A stretch of 45,626 nt of DNA. Source: Candidatus Methanomethylophilaceae archaeon (GTDB lineage: Archaea > Thermoplasmatota > Thermoplasmata > Methanomassiliicoccales > Methanomethylophilaceae). The DNA lies in NCBI GenBank assembly GCA_944321505.1, contig CALULN010000002.1:1-45626 (forward strand). The letters are read 5' to 3'. Shown piece after piece: positions 1 to 7,450 of this stretch. Position 1 is the first letter of the stretch. Each line of letters starts with the position of its first letter. The notes beneath the pieces were generated by a model. It was not told the origin of the DNA. It did no database searches and worked only from the letters and a program-made list of their open reading frames with translations. A program made the position numbers and the translations under genes.

Positions 1-172
1 AGACCCCCTCGAGGATGACGTCCTCGTCCTCCGGATCGCAGAGGAAGCGGCCCCCGTCGCCGATGCACGGGCAGTCCTTCATGGAATCGATGTACCTGTC
101 GGTGACCATGCAGACATAGCCGCGGAGATCCGCATCCAGGTTCTCGCAGGCGTAGCAGCCCCAGCCGTTCAT
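1..172 (-). CDS. Small Cys-rich hypothetical protein, C-terminus cut by window edge
   Basis: The frame opens with ATG (complement of 170-172) and stays open to the left edge, giving 57 residues beginning MNGWGCYACENLD. It has Cys at residues 6, 9, 21, 34, 36 and 44, including CYAC and CPC, which suggests a small metal-binding or disulfide protein. An AGGAGG ribosome site lies just upstream, and the ATG overlaps the TGA of a short upstream frame by 4 bp (ATGA), suggesting translational coupling. I do not recognise the family; the true C-terminus is outside the window. Confidence 0.5.
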   Translation of the reverse strand, partial: MNGWGCYACENLDADLRGYVCMVTDRYIDSMKDCPCIGDGGRFLCDPEDEDVILEGV

Positions 173-258
173 GCGGAGGCCTCCTCGGTCTGACGGGCAG
201 GTTCCTCCCCTCCGGGGAGGAGCTGAGAGGGTTCGAAGCCGAACTTCCGCACCATCAT
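169..258 (-). CDS. Possible 29-residue leader peptide or small protein
   Basis: A short frame starting with tandem ATG codons encodes MMVRKFGFEPSQLLPGGEE and continues to ...EEASA. Its TGA overlaps the ATG of the downstream Cys-rich gene in the pattern ATGA, the usual geometry of coupled genes. A TATA-like stretch (complement of about 284-290) would place a start of transcription near the ATG. No homology is recognised. It could be a genuine small gene, a regulatory leader, or chance; the coupling and the AGGAGG inside its 3' end are the only support. Confidence 0.35.
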   Translation of the reverse strand: MMVRKFGFEPSQLLPGGEEPARQTEEASA

Positions 259-410
259 CAATGTCTGGCTCTATGTTTTCCGAGATATTCCCGTAAACGG
301 GTTCGTATCCCCGCATCCTCGAATCCAGGCGTTTCCGGGCGAAAAACGAAGGTTAACGGTATGGTATGCTTCTTTTAAATACTACCCCTTGTATGCGAAC
401 CGCGATCAAT

Positions 411-671
411 ATGTCTGAGAAAACCAAGAAATTCAAACTGCAGTCGATCGACACCTTCTCGACCCTGATCCTGTCCGCGTTCTCCCTCGTGGCGGCACTG
501 GCATGGAACGAGGCCATCAAGTCTCTCATCGGACAGTTCCTGTCCGCTGGCGATGACTGGATCGGAATGGTCATCTACGCAATCATCGTCACCATACTGG
601 CTGTCATCGTCATCCTGGCCATGAACGCCCAGGTCGCGAAGCTGAAGGCCGGTCTCGAGGACGACGAGTGA
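411..671 (+). CDS. DUF5654-type small membrane protein
   Basis: This 86-residue protein has two predicted membrane helices (about residues 15-33 and 48-72) and an acidic C-terminus (LEDDE). The stretch AFSLVAALAWNEAI matches my recollection of the DUF5654 family of small archaeal membrane proteins, whose function is unknown. The start MSEKTKKF at 411 is chosen over an in-frame upstream ATG because a TATA box (TTTTAAAT, about 373-380) lies some 30 bp upstream, implying a leaderless or near-leaderless mRNA. Its stop abuts the stop of the convergent gene that follows. Confidence 0.75.
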   Translation: MSEKTKKFKLQSIDTFSTLILSAFSLVAALAWNEAIKSLIGQFLSAGDDWIGMVIYAIIVTILAVIVILAMNAQVAKLKAGLEDDE

Positions 672-1841
672 TCAATCCTCATCCGCCAACACAGGCCGGG
701 GCAGAGGGGGCTTGCGCCTCCCGAGCTTCTGCCGGTTGGCGGCAATATACTTAACCATGTTCGACCCGGACAGCTCGACGCTGGACGGGCCGGACCTCAC
801 ATAGTACGCTTCTGTCTTCCCGTCTCTGAGGAACACCGGGATGGGGCTCTTCTTGCACGTCACCATCATTACCGCCCTCTCGTCGAAGGGGACCACCCTG
901 AAGGAGATGTAGGGGTTGAACTCGTCCCCGATCTGGTTGGATATCAGGTGCGTCATGTGCAGGTTCATGCGGTCCCTGCTGTCGAAGCTGGCCTCGTCGA
1001 TCCCGGTGATGTTGCCGGAGTCGTCCACGCCTATGAGCAGCGTCCCGCCGTCGGTGTTCAGGAACGCCACCAGCGTCTTCAGGACCGCTTTCTCCATCCT
1101 CTTGTCCTTCTCCCCGGTCTCCAGGTTGGTGCGCAGGGTGGACTTGAACTCGGTGTGGTCGGTCTCGCCTCCGGAGATGACCTCTAGCACCTTCCTCCTG
1201 TCGCTGTCGGCATCCATCCCCAGGGCCTCCGAGTTCACGTAGAGGAAGTTGAAGACGGTGTGCCTGAACACGGTGGTGCGGTCCAGCATGAAGAACAGGC
1301 ATATCAGGACGCACCCGACGGTGACGTACAGGAGGTTGTCGAACATCTCCTGGTAGTAGGGCATGCCGTCGACGCTGCTGAGGTAGTACGCCGCCATGGT
1401 GGCTATGGAGTACATGGCGACCCCGAAGCAGAACGCCTCCAGGCTTATGAGCCCGCCCTTCTCGTCGGCGGATCCCGGCATCTTGCCGACGATGACATAT
1501 GCCAGTATGTATCCTATGAGGCTGAGGATTATCCCGAGGAACACGTAGCTGGCCGCCTGGAAGATTCCGTGGCCGCTGACGGTCTGACCCAGGGTGGAGA
1601 GGGTCAGCCCCGCCACCGAGAACACCAGCATCATCGGCGGTATGTGGATCACCTGGCGGTCGAACATCATGGTGCCGGCCACCAGCAGGACCACCACCAG
1701 GGAGAGCATCCCGTCCCAGAAGTCCAGGAGGGCGAATCCGGCGATGCTCATCAGGAGGCTCAGGGCCAGGAGGATCCAGTAGAGCCTCATGGTACGGGGG
1801 TCCATCGCCTTCCGTCTGGTCGGCGTGACGGTGTCCTGCAT
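672..1841 (-). CDS. Membrane-anchored Schlafen/AlbA_2 domain protein
   Basis: The protein has 389 residues. About residues 17-190 form six or seven hydrophobic helices. Residues about 226-352 resemble the Schlafen AlbA_2 domain (pfam04326 family): E231-F-K233, the hallmark GGTLLIGVDD at 265-274, and YVRSG at 347-351. The domain is found in putative nucleic-acid-binding or nuclease-like proteins, usually soluble and joined to wHTH domains; tethering to a polytopic membrane domain is unusual. A TATA-like TTTTATC (complement of about 1862-1870) lies about 25 bp before the ATG. The gene converges on the DUF5654 gene with adjacent stop codons. The role is unknown; membrane stress sensing or nucleic-acid defence are guesses. 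Confidence 0.7.
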   Translation of the reverse strand: MQDTVTPTRRKAMDPRTMRLYWILLALSLLMSIAGFALLDFWDGMLSLVVVLLVAGTMMFDRQVIHIPPMMLVFSVAGLTLSTLGQTVSGHGIFQAASYVFLGIILSLIGYILAYVIVGKMPGSADEKGGLISLEAFCFGVAMYSIATMAAYYLSSVDGMPYYQEMFDNLLYVTVGCVLICLFFMLDRTTVFRHTVFNFLYVNSEALGMDADSDRRKVLEVISGGETDHTEFKSTLRTNLETGEKDKRMEKAVLKTLVAFLNTDGGTLLIGVDDSGNITGIDEASFDSRDRMNLHMTHLISNQIGDEFNPYISFRVVPFDERAVMMVTCKKSPIPVFLRDGKTEAYYVRSGPSSVELSGSNMVKYIAANRQKLGRRKPPLPRPVLADED

Positions 1842-1946
1842 GCCCAGAGTATCCGCTGGGCGGGATAAAACACTTGACGAACCAGGCAGAACGGAGGTGC
1901 GATTATCTTTAAGTACCGAGAGCAGGTTCCGCAGTCATCCGGAGTA

Positions 1947-2333
1947 ATGATCTTGGCATTCCAGAGAGACAACAACGGCGGCACGGGAGGGTCCGGCAGC
2001 GGCGGCAACCGCGGCGGCGGACAGCATAAGGGCGGCCAGCAGAACAGCAGGAAGCCCCGCCCCAAGACCCGTGAGGCCACCAAGCGTCAGTCGATGCTCA
2101 ACACCCACAAGCTCGCGCCCTTCAAATACGACATGAACGAGATCCTCTCCTCCACGCAGATGGATCCCGCCAAGGCATCGTCGTTCCTCGCATCCGTCAT
2201 CGCGAAGGCGTCCCGCCAGTCCACCAGGGAGGCCAAGGACTTCGTGAAGACCTACCTCGAGGCCGAGGAGATCACGAAGGACGAGCACGACCGCATCTGC
2301 AGGCTGCTGGACAAGTACAGCAAGTACCGCTGA
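1947..2333 (+). CDS. Gly-rich basic protein with helical C-terminal domain
   Basis: This is a 128-residue protein of unknown family. Residues about 8-48 are low-complexity and rich in Gly, Asn, Arg, Lys and Gln, with NRGGG-type stretches like disordered RNA-binding tails. Residues about 55-128 are predicted to be helical and charged, ending LLDKYSKYR. There are no membrane segments or cysteines. The start follows GGAG at 1941-1944, and a TATA box (CTTTAAGTA, 1907-1915) lies upstream. A strong hairpin follows the stop. A nucleic-acid-associated role is inference from composition only. Confidence 0.65.
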   Translation: MILAFQRDNNGGTGGSGSGGNRGGGQHKGGQQNSRKPRPKTREATKRQSMLNTHKLAPFKYDMNEILSSTQMDPAKASSFLASVIAKASRQSTREAKDFVKTYLEAEEITKDEHDRICRLLDKYSKYR

Positions 2334-2352
2334 TTCAGGATGTGTCTCTCAC

Positions 2353-2374
2353 ACCGTGCCGCTTCCGGCACGGT
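2353..2374 (+). terminator. Hairpin after the Gly-rich protein gene
   Basis: A perfect 9-bp inverted repeat (ACCGTGCCG / CGGCACGGT) with a CTTC tetraloop lies 19 bp after the stop and is followed by TTTGAAC. It is probably a terminator or 3' stabilising hairpin. Confidence 0.55.
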
Positions 2375-2396
2375 TTGAACGTCGTTAAGTGCAGTG

Positions 2397-2502
2397 ATTG
2401 TTGCACGTTCATTCATTTTAGTGCAATATTGTTTCAAAAACTCCTTCATAAAGGTAGGAATTGAAACAACGTTGCAATATCTCTGGAAGAAGGGTTATAT
2501 AC
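2397..2502 (+). promoter_or_regulatory. Repeat-rich promoter of the methyltransferase-like operon
   Basis: This AT-rich stretch contains a perfect 9-bp inverted repeat (TTGTTTCAA at 2429-2437, TTGAAACAA at 2461-2469), a second inverted repeat TTGCAC/GTGCAA (2401-2406, 2421-2426), and a direct repeat TGCAATAT (2422-2429, 2473-2480). The TATA box TTATATAC (2495-2502) is followed 31 bp later by the ATG at 2534. The nested repeats immediately upstream of TATA suggest one or more regulator sites; the regulator is not identifiable here. Confidence 0.6.
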
Positions 2503-2533
2503 AGTCCCCTCTCATGCAGTTACCGGGATTACT

Positions 2534-3655
2534 ATGGGTTACGAAGAATTGTTCCCCCCGAATGACCTCAAGGAGTGGCACCCCAACGCCGCCAAGAGGT
2601 TCGCGAGTCCCTTCGTGGACAACTACCACGACCGTATCGACGTCGATCCCATCATGCTGTCGAACGCGGCCGTGCACTGCGGGTTCACGATCAGGGACTT
2701 CTACGAGAAGCCCGAGCTCGGAATCCACTGCGTCGGATACGTCGCAGAGCTGTTCGACCTCCTGCCCGTTACCCACTGGTTCTTCTCCCTCCCCTGGGTC
2801 AGAGAGCTGGGCGTCACGCTGGAGTACAAGGACACCCTGCCCCCGGTCTCCACCGGACCCATCATCTCCGAGCCCGAGGACGTCCTCAAGCTCGAGCCCA
2901 TCGGCAAGGAGGAGCTCCTGAAGGGTTCCACCGTCCCCCTGTACTACAACCTGTACGACTATGTACAGAAGAACCTGCCCCACACCCTGGTCCCCATCTC
3001 CTACGGATTCGACCTGTGCGGTGCAGGCGCAGAGCTGGTCGGTGTCGAGAACTTCATCATGTGGACCTTCACCGAGCCCGAGGTCGCCCACAAGCTGGTC
3101 GACACCTACGTCGAGACCTCCATCAACGGAGCGGAGTGCCTGGCTGACAAGTACGGCTCCGCCATGCTGATCGTCGGTTCCGTTCTGGCCAACAACGATA
3201 TCTTCAGCGACGAGCAGGTGGAGGAGTACTCCGCCAAGAAGATGCGCCACTACACCGACCAGTGCTTCAGGAGAGGTGCCGGACCCCAGGTGTTCTACCA
3301 CCTGTGCGGTAACCACGAGACCGACTGGAAGGTGTTCAAGAACAACCTCATCTGGTCCCCGTTCAACGTGTTCCAGATCGGATACGAGGGACAGCACGAG
3401 TTCCCCGCTGACAAGCTGAAGGAGAACTTCCAGGATGTCACGACCATCATGCCCGGTGTCGACACCAAGCTGATGATCAACGCGAACCCCAAGAAGGTCT
3501 ACGAGCGCGCCAAGGAGGTCCTCCTGGCCGGACGTGACGCCAAGAAGGGATTCATCCTCGGTACCTGCTGTGAGACGCCTCCGTACACCCTGCCCGGCAA
3601 CCTGCTCGCATTGACCAGGGCTGCAAGGGACTTCGGTACCTACGGAACATGGTGA
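2534..3655 (+). CDS. Uroporphyrinogen decarboxylase-fold cobamide methyltransferase-like protein
   Basis: The 373-residue protein belongs to the URO-D/MtaA superfamily, in which zinc-dependent members move methyl groups between corrinoid proteins and thiols such as coenzyme M. Visible zinc ligands are H256-X-C258 (HLCGN) and C345/C346 (GTCCET), the His-X-Cys...Cys pattern of MtaA/MtbA, although the spacing of 87 is longer than in the other copy in this window. The C-terminus diverges from classical MtaA (PPYTLPGN). The gene follows a repeat-rich promoter and is 10 bp upstream of a small gene preceded by a good ribosome site, so the two are likely cotranscribed. The substrate is unknown. Codon bias toward C-ending codons is strong, consistent with high expression. 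Confidence 0.75.
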   Translation: MGYEELFPPNDLKEWHPNAAKRFASPFVDNYHDRIDVDPIMLSNAAVHCGFTIRDFYEKPELGIHCVGYVAELFDLLPVTHWFFSLPWVRELGVTLEYKDTLPPVSTGPIISEPEDVLKLEPIGKEELLKGSTVPLYYNLYDYVQKNLPHTLVPISYGFDLCGAGAELVGVENFIMWTFTEPEVAHKLVDTYVETSINGAECLADKYGSAMLIVGSVLANNDIFSDEQVEEYSAKKMRHYTDQCFRRGAGPQVFYHLCGNHETDWKVFKNNLIWSPFNVFQIGYEGQHEFPADKLKENFQDVTTIMPGVDTKLMINANPKKVYERAKEVLLAGRDAKKGFILGTCCETPPYTLPGNLLALTRAARDFGTYGTW

Positions 3656-3665
3656 GGTGAGAAAA

Positions 3666-4106
3666 ATGGAGTACATTATCGCTGATGAGGTCCTGGCCAA
3701 CATCGAGAAGAGGGGCCTGAAGGTCGACGACGTCAAATCCGTCATCGAGGGCGCTGGAGACGACAGGATCTACAACGGATCCGTTTTCATCGCCAAGAAG
3801 GAGATCGGAGACTTGACCGTCTACGCCCGCTACGCTGTGGACGGCGACAAGGTCACCGTTGAGGCTGGCTACTGCCACAAGATGAAGATCCTCGACATCG
3901 TCCTGGTGGGCGAGGACTCCGAGTGGAAGTACTGCAAGAACGGCGAGGTCGTCAAGACCGGCCACACCAACCTCACGTACCTGGGCGCAACCAGGTCCGG
4001 ACCCTCGCTCGTCGAGCCCAAGTCCGGCCAGTCCTGGATCGAGGAGTACCTGGCAGCCGGTGCACTCACCACTGCCGAGGGACTGTTCCAGCAGAAGAGG
4101 GCATAA
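3666..4106 (+). CDS. Conserved-looking small protein paired with the URO-D-fold gene
   Basis: This 146-residue soluble protein is not recognised. The ATG at 3666 is preferred over GTG 3657 because GAGGTGA (3654-3660) sits 5 nt upstream of it. The N-terminal half (about 1-80) looks like an alpha/beta fold with three short strands (VFIAKKEI, LTVYARYA, VTVEAGYC). The C-terminal half has a single CKNGEV motif and ends in an Ala-rich helix EYLAAGALTTAEGLF. The tight spacing to the methyltransferase-like gene suggests an accessory subunit or partner for the same pathway. That is context-based inference. Confidence 0.65.
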   Translation: MEYIIADEVLANIEKRGLKVDDVKSVIEGAGDDRIYNGSVFIAKKEIGDLTVYARYAVDGDKVTVEAGYCHKMKILDIVLVGEDSEWKYCKNGEVVKTGHTNLTYLGATRSGPSLVEPKSGQSWIEEYLAAGALTTAEGLFQQKRA

Positions 4107-4191
4107 GCGCTTCGGCGCTTCCCCAAACCCCTTAAACCCCTTCCCATTCTATCGCACGGGTTATATCTGGCCTTCCCGATTCCCCCTTCCG

Positions 4192-5547
4192 ATGTCCGAG
4201 AAGATCGGTGAGACGGACGCGCTCTGCCCGGAGTGCCTCAAGACAATACACGCTGAGAAGATCGCCGAGGGTGGCGATGTCTACATCGTCAAGACCTGCC
4301 CGGAGCACGGCACATGGAAGGTTAAGATCTGGTCCGGCGCGGACGACTACCGCCGTCTCTATGACTTCGCCGCGGTCCCCAAGACCCCGGCGAGGTTCGC
4401 GGTGGAGAAGGTTGTGGATTGCCCTCATGACTGCGGACTCTGCGACCGCCACCTGCAGCACACCTGCCTGAACGTGGTGGAGGTCACCAACCGCTGCAAC
4501 CTCAACTGCCCCATCTGCTTCGCCACGGCCAACGGATGCGGCTACGACTACCATCCCGACATGGAGACCATCCGCGGCATGTTCCAGACGGTGGTGGACT
4601 ATGTGAAGAGCCCCCGCTGCGTGCAGCTGTCCGGCGGGGAGCCCACCGTCAGGGACGACCTGCCGGAGATCGTCCGCATGGCCAAGGACATGGGCATCGA
4701 GCACATAGAGATCAACACCAACGCCCTCCGCATCGCCAAGGACGTAGACTATCTGAGGGCGCTCAAGGATGCCGGCGTGGACGACTTCTACTTGCAGTTC
4801 GACGGCACCGACGACGAGATCTACATGAAGACCCGCGGAAGGCCCCTGTTCGCGATCAAGGAGCAGGCCATCGCCAACTGCGCCGAGGTGGGCATCGGGA
4901 TCACACTGGTGGTGACGGTGTCCCCGGACATCAACCTCCATCATGTGGGGGAGATCATCCGCTACGCGGCGACGAAGGTCCCCACGGTAAAGGGCGTTCA
5001 CTTCCAGCCGATATCGTACTTCGGCAGGTATCCAATCGAGCCCGAGGACGAGAACAGGGTGCTCCTGCCGGATCTGGCGAAGGCGATCGAGGAGCAGACC
5101 AAGGGCATGCTGAAGGCGGACAACTTCGTCCCCACATCCTGTTCCAACGTCCACTGCGACCTGAAATCCCTGTCCATAGTGCTTCCGGACGGCTCCCTGT
5201 TCCCCCTGACCACCATGGCCCTGGGGCCGCCCTGCAGCACGGAGAACGTGGCGGACAAGACCCGCTCCGAGGTGTCCAGCCTGTGGAAGTACATAGAGGA
5301 CACCATGGACGGTCCTGCGGAGAGCGACGACAACTCCTGGAGGACTTTCGTCAACAGGGCGAAGACCCACTACCTGACGGTGTCCGCCATGGCGTTCCAG
5401 GATGTGTGGACGGGGGAGGTGGAGCGCTGGGAGCGCTGCTGCATCCATGTGGTGACACTGGACGGCAAGCTGATCCCCTTCTGCCTGTTCAACACCACCG
5501 CCCGCGACGGCACGACGCTGTACAGGCGTCAGACCTTCTGCAGGTGA
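4192..5547 (+). CDS. tes: Tes/MJ0619-family radical SAM protein, putative tetraether lipid synthase
   Basis: The protein has 451 residues. The radical SAM cluster is CNLNCPIC (CX3CX2C) near residue 100, followed by QLSGGEPT. It is preceded by CPHDCGLCDRH and by an N-terminal CPEC/CPEHG pair, and followed by further Cys in CSNVHC, GPPCS, ERCCIHV and PFCLFN. This layout of extra clusters matches the MJ0619/Tes family, which joins archaeol phytanyl chains tail to tail into biphytanyl tetraethers; a pterin methylase role was proposed earlier for the family. The start is set at MSEKIGE because TTATATC (4161-4167) is 31 bp upstream. The family also contains paralogues of unknown role, so the exact reaction is not certain. 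Confidence 0.7.
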   Translation: MSEKIGETDALCPECLKTIHAEKIAEGGDVYIVKTCPEHGTWKVKIWSGADDYRRLYDFAAVPKTPARFAVEKVVDCPHDCGLCDRHLQHTCLNVVEVTNRCNLNCPICFATANGCGYDYHPDMETIRGMFQTVVDYVKSPRCVQLSGGEPTVRDDLPEIVRMAKDMGIEHIEINTNALRIAKDVDYLRALKDAGVDDFYLQFDGTDDEIYMKTRGRPLFAIKEQAIANCAEVGIGITLVVTVSPDINLHHVGEIIRYAATKVPTVKGVHFQPISYFGRYPIEPEDENRVLLPDLAKAIEEQTKGMLKADNFVPTSCSNVHCDLKSLSIVLPDGSLFPLTTMALGPPCSTENVADKTRSEVSSLWKYIEDTMDGPAESDDNSWRTFVNRAKTHYLTVSAMAFQDVWTGEVERWERCCIHVVTLDGKLIPFCLFNTTARDGTTLYRRQTFCR

Positions 5548-5550
5548 TCT

Positions 5551-5571
5551 TGCGGGGGGATGACCCCCGCA
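5551..5571 (+). terminator. Hairpin between convergent genes
   Basis: An 8-bp GC stem, TGCGGGGG / CCCCCGCA, with a 5-nt loop lies just after the radical SAM gene stop and before the end of the convergent zinc-ribbon gene. It lacks a T-run, so a 3'-end stabiliser is as likely as a terminator. Confidence 0.45.
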
Positions 5572-5614
5572 GAAAACACATTCCGAATAGCGGATAAGCG
5601 GTTTACTTTCGTGT

Positions 5615-5917
5615 CTACCTTCTGTAGTAGCCGAACTGGTTGTGGTAGTTGGAGACGACCCCGTTCATGTAGTTGGACAGGAACTTCTCCTTCTCCTTCG
5701 TGTTGACGACGAAGCCGTTGAGGGGGAACTCCGCATCGCAGTGGACGCACCTCACGTACTTGCAGTTCTTGTTGGCCTGGGGGCATGCCCTGCAGGCGAT
5801 GGCCCTGGACTGGAAGAGGCTGAACTCCTTTCCGCATCTGGGGCACTTGAACCTGTGCGTCGAAGAGAGGAGCTGGGGTGTCACGCCTGCTCTTGCCATC
5901 TCGGGTGTTAGCACCAT
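5615..5917 (-). CDS. Zinc-ribbon hypothetical protein
   Basis: The 100-residue protein has clustered cysteines: CPRC (residues 25-28), CRAC (42-45), then C52, C57 and CVHC, enough for two zinc sites. The C-terminal tail is rich in Tyr and Asn (ending FGYYRR). There are no membrane helices. The frame starts at ATG 5917; a TATA-like GTAAATACC (complement of about 5950-5958) lies upstream, back to back with the promoter of the rightward ligase gene. A nucleic-acid-binding or structural role is plausible but unproven. Confidence 0.65.
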   Translation of the reverse strand: MVLTPEMARAGVTPQLLSSTHRFKCPRCGKEFSLFQSRAIACRACPQANKNCKYVRCVHCDAEFPLNGFVVNTKEKEKFLSNYMNGVVSNYHNQFGYYRR

Positions 5918-6001
5918 TCTTTACGCCTCGGACCGGTATGGGTGACCGGGTATTTACATACCACCCCCTGCTTTATCTACGTGCCTGGCCATTGCCTGTC
6001 C

Positions 6002-7450
6002 ATGGGCGCCAAGGAATACATGATGTCCCTCATAGTCAGGCGGAGGCTGCTGTCCAACAAGGTCCCGGCGGACCACCCGGCTCCGCTGGAGGGATGGATC
6101 GAGCTGAAGGCCAGGAAGACCTTCATGAAGAACCGCGAGCTGAGGGAGGACATCGGCAGATCCGACCTCGGCACGCTCACAAGGGCGGACTTCGAGAAGT
6201 ACCAGCTCTTCCGCGTCAGGGAGCAGATGCGGTACGCCATGGAGAACGTTCCCTTCTACCGCGACCGCTTCAAGGCCCTCGGCATCAGGCCGGAGGACAT
6301 CCGCACCTACGACGACCTGCTGAAGATACCGCTCACCGAGCCCGGGGACCTGGCGGAGAACTCCATGCTGTTCTACGGGGTATCAGCCACCAAGATGGCC
6401 AGGGAGTTCACCACCACCGGCACCACCGGCCATCGCAAGTCCATCGGGTTCACAGCATCCGATCTGATATCCAAGATCGACATCATCTCCTCGGCGCTGA
6501 AGGGCGTCGGGATGTCCAAGGGGGACAGCCTCCACATCATGTTCCCCCTGGTCACCGCATGGGACCCCAGCCTGCTGATGGTGGGGGCCTGCGGCATCCT
6601 TGGGTACGGATCCTCCGTCTGCGCGGAGACGGACACCGAGAAGCAGCTGCAGGTGATGAGGGACTCCCACGCCACCTTCATCATCGGCCTGCCCTCCTTC
6701 ATCTACCGCGTCACCGCGCTGATGAAGGACAAGGACCTGAGGTCCATGGGCATCAGGAAGATCATCTCCACCTCCGAGCCGCTGTCCGAGAGCATGAGGG
6801 CGCTGCTGGAGGATGCCTGGGGATGCAAGGTCATCGACGTCTGGGGGATGACCGAGTTCGGTCTCGCCTGCGCCATAGAGTGCGACTGCCAGAACGGCCT
6901 GCACACCGACGAGGCCAACATGATCATGGAGATCATCGACCCTGAGACCGGCAGGCACCTGCCGCCGGGGGAGAAGGGAGAGCTCGTGATCACCTCGCTG
7001 AACGCCCAGGGCACGGTGCTCATACGCTACCGCACCCGCGACATAACCGCGTTCATCGATCCGCCGTGCGACTGCGGCGCCATGTTCAACAGAAAGATCC
7101 TGAAGCCCGGCGGGAGGATGGACCTCCAGTTCAAGATCGGCATGGGACACAAGGTGTACCCCCTGCTGTTCGACGAGGCGGTCTTCGTGGACCCCCGGGT
7201 CCTGGACTACCAGGTGGAGATCTCCAAGGACGGGTACCGCGACTTGCTGACCTTCAGGGTGGAGGCCTCCGAGCCATCGGAGGAGCTGGTTTCGAAGCTG
7301 GTGGACTCCGTGTCGAAGGTGATGGAGGTGGCCGACGGCATATCCGAGGACCTGGTATCGACTCCGAAAGTGGAGTTCGTCGAGCCCGGCAGCATGGAGT
7401 ACGCCGTCAAGGCGAAGAAGATCCGGGACCTGAGAGGGAGCTTCGATTAA
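6002..7450 (+). CDS. Phenylacetate-CoA ligase (PaaK)-like adenylate-forming enzyme
   Basis: The protein has 482 residues from the ATG at 6002, chosen because the TATA box GCTTTATCT lies about 28 bp upstream. It belongs to the ANL superfamily, which activates carboxylates to acyl-AMP and then acyl-CoA. The phosphate loop is TTTGTTG (about 137-143), the aromatic adenine-pocket motif is DVWGMTEFG, and YRTRDI supplies the hinge region. PaaK-like proteins are common in methanogens, where the substrate is usually unknown; aryl acids are the classic substrate. Its stop overlaps the convergent GGGP synthase stop by 4 bp. The substrate cannot be read from sequence. Confidence 0.8.
   Translation: MGAKEYMMSLIVRRRLLSNKVPADHPAPLEGWIELKARKTFMKNRELREDIGRSDLGTLTRADFEKYQLFRVREQMRYAMENVPFYRDRFKALGIRPEDIRTYDDLLKIPLTEPGDLAENSMLFYGVSATKMAREFTTTGTTGHRKSIGFTASDLISKIDIISSALKGVGMSKGDSLHIMFPLVTAWDPSLLMVGACGILGYGSSVCAETDTEKQLQVMRDSHATFIIGLPSFIYRVTALMKDKDLRSMGIRKIISTSEPLSESMRALLEDAWGCKVIDVWGMTEFGLACAIECDCQNGLHTDEANMIMEIIDPETGRHLPPGEKGELVITSLNAQGTVLIRYRTRDITAFIDPPCDCGAMFNRKILKPGGRMDLQFKIGMGHKVYPLLFDEAVFVDPRVLDYQVEISKDGYRDLLTFRVEASEPSEELVSKLVDSVSKVMEVADGISEDLVSTPKVEFVEPGSMEYAVKAKKIRDLRGSFD

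Noticed and set aside
4132-5448. Long minus-strand frame opposite the radical SAM gene
   Set aside because: The plus strand encodes the complete Cys pattern of a radical SAM enzyme with its own TATA box. The antisense product is rich in His, Val and Gly without motifs.
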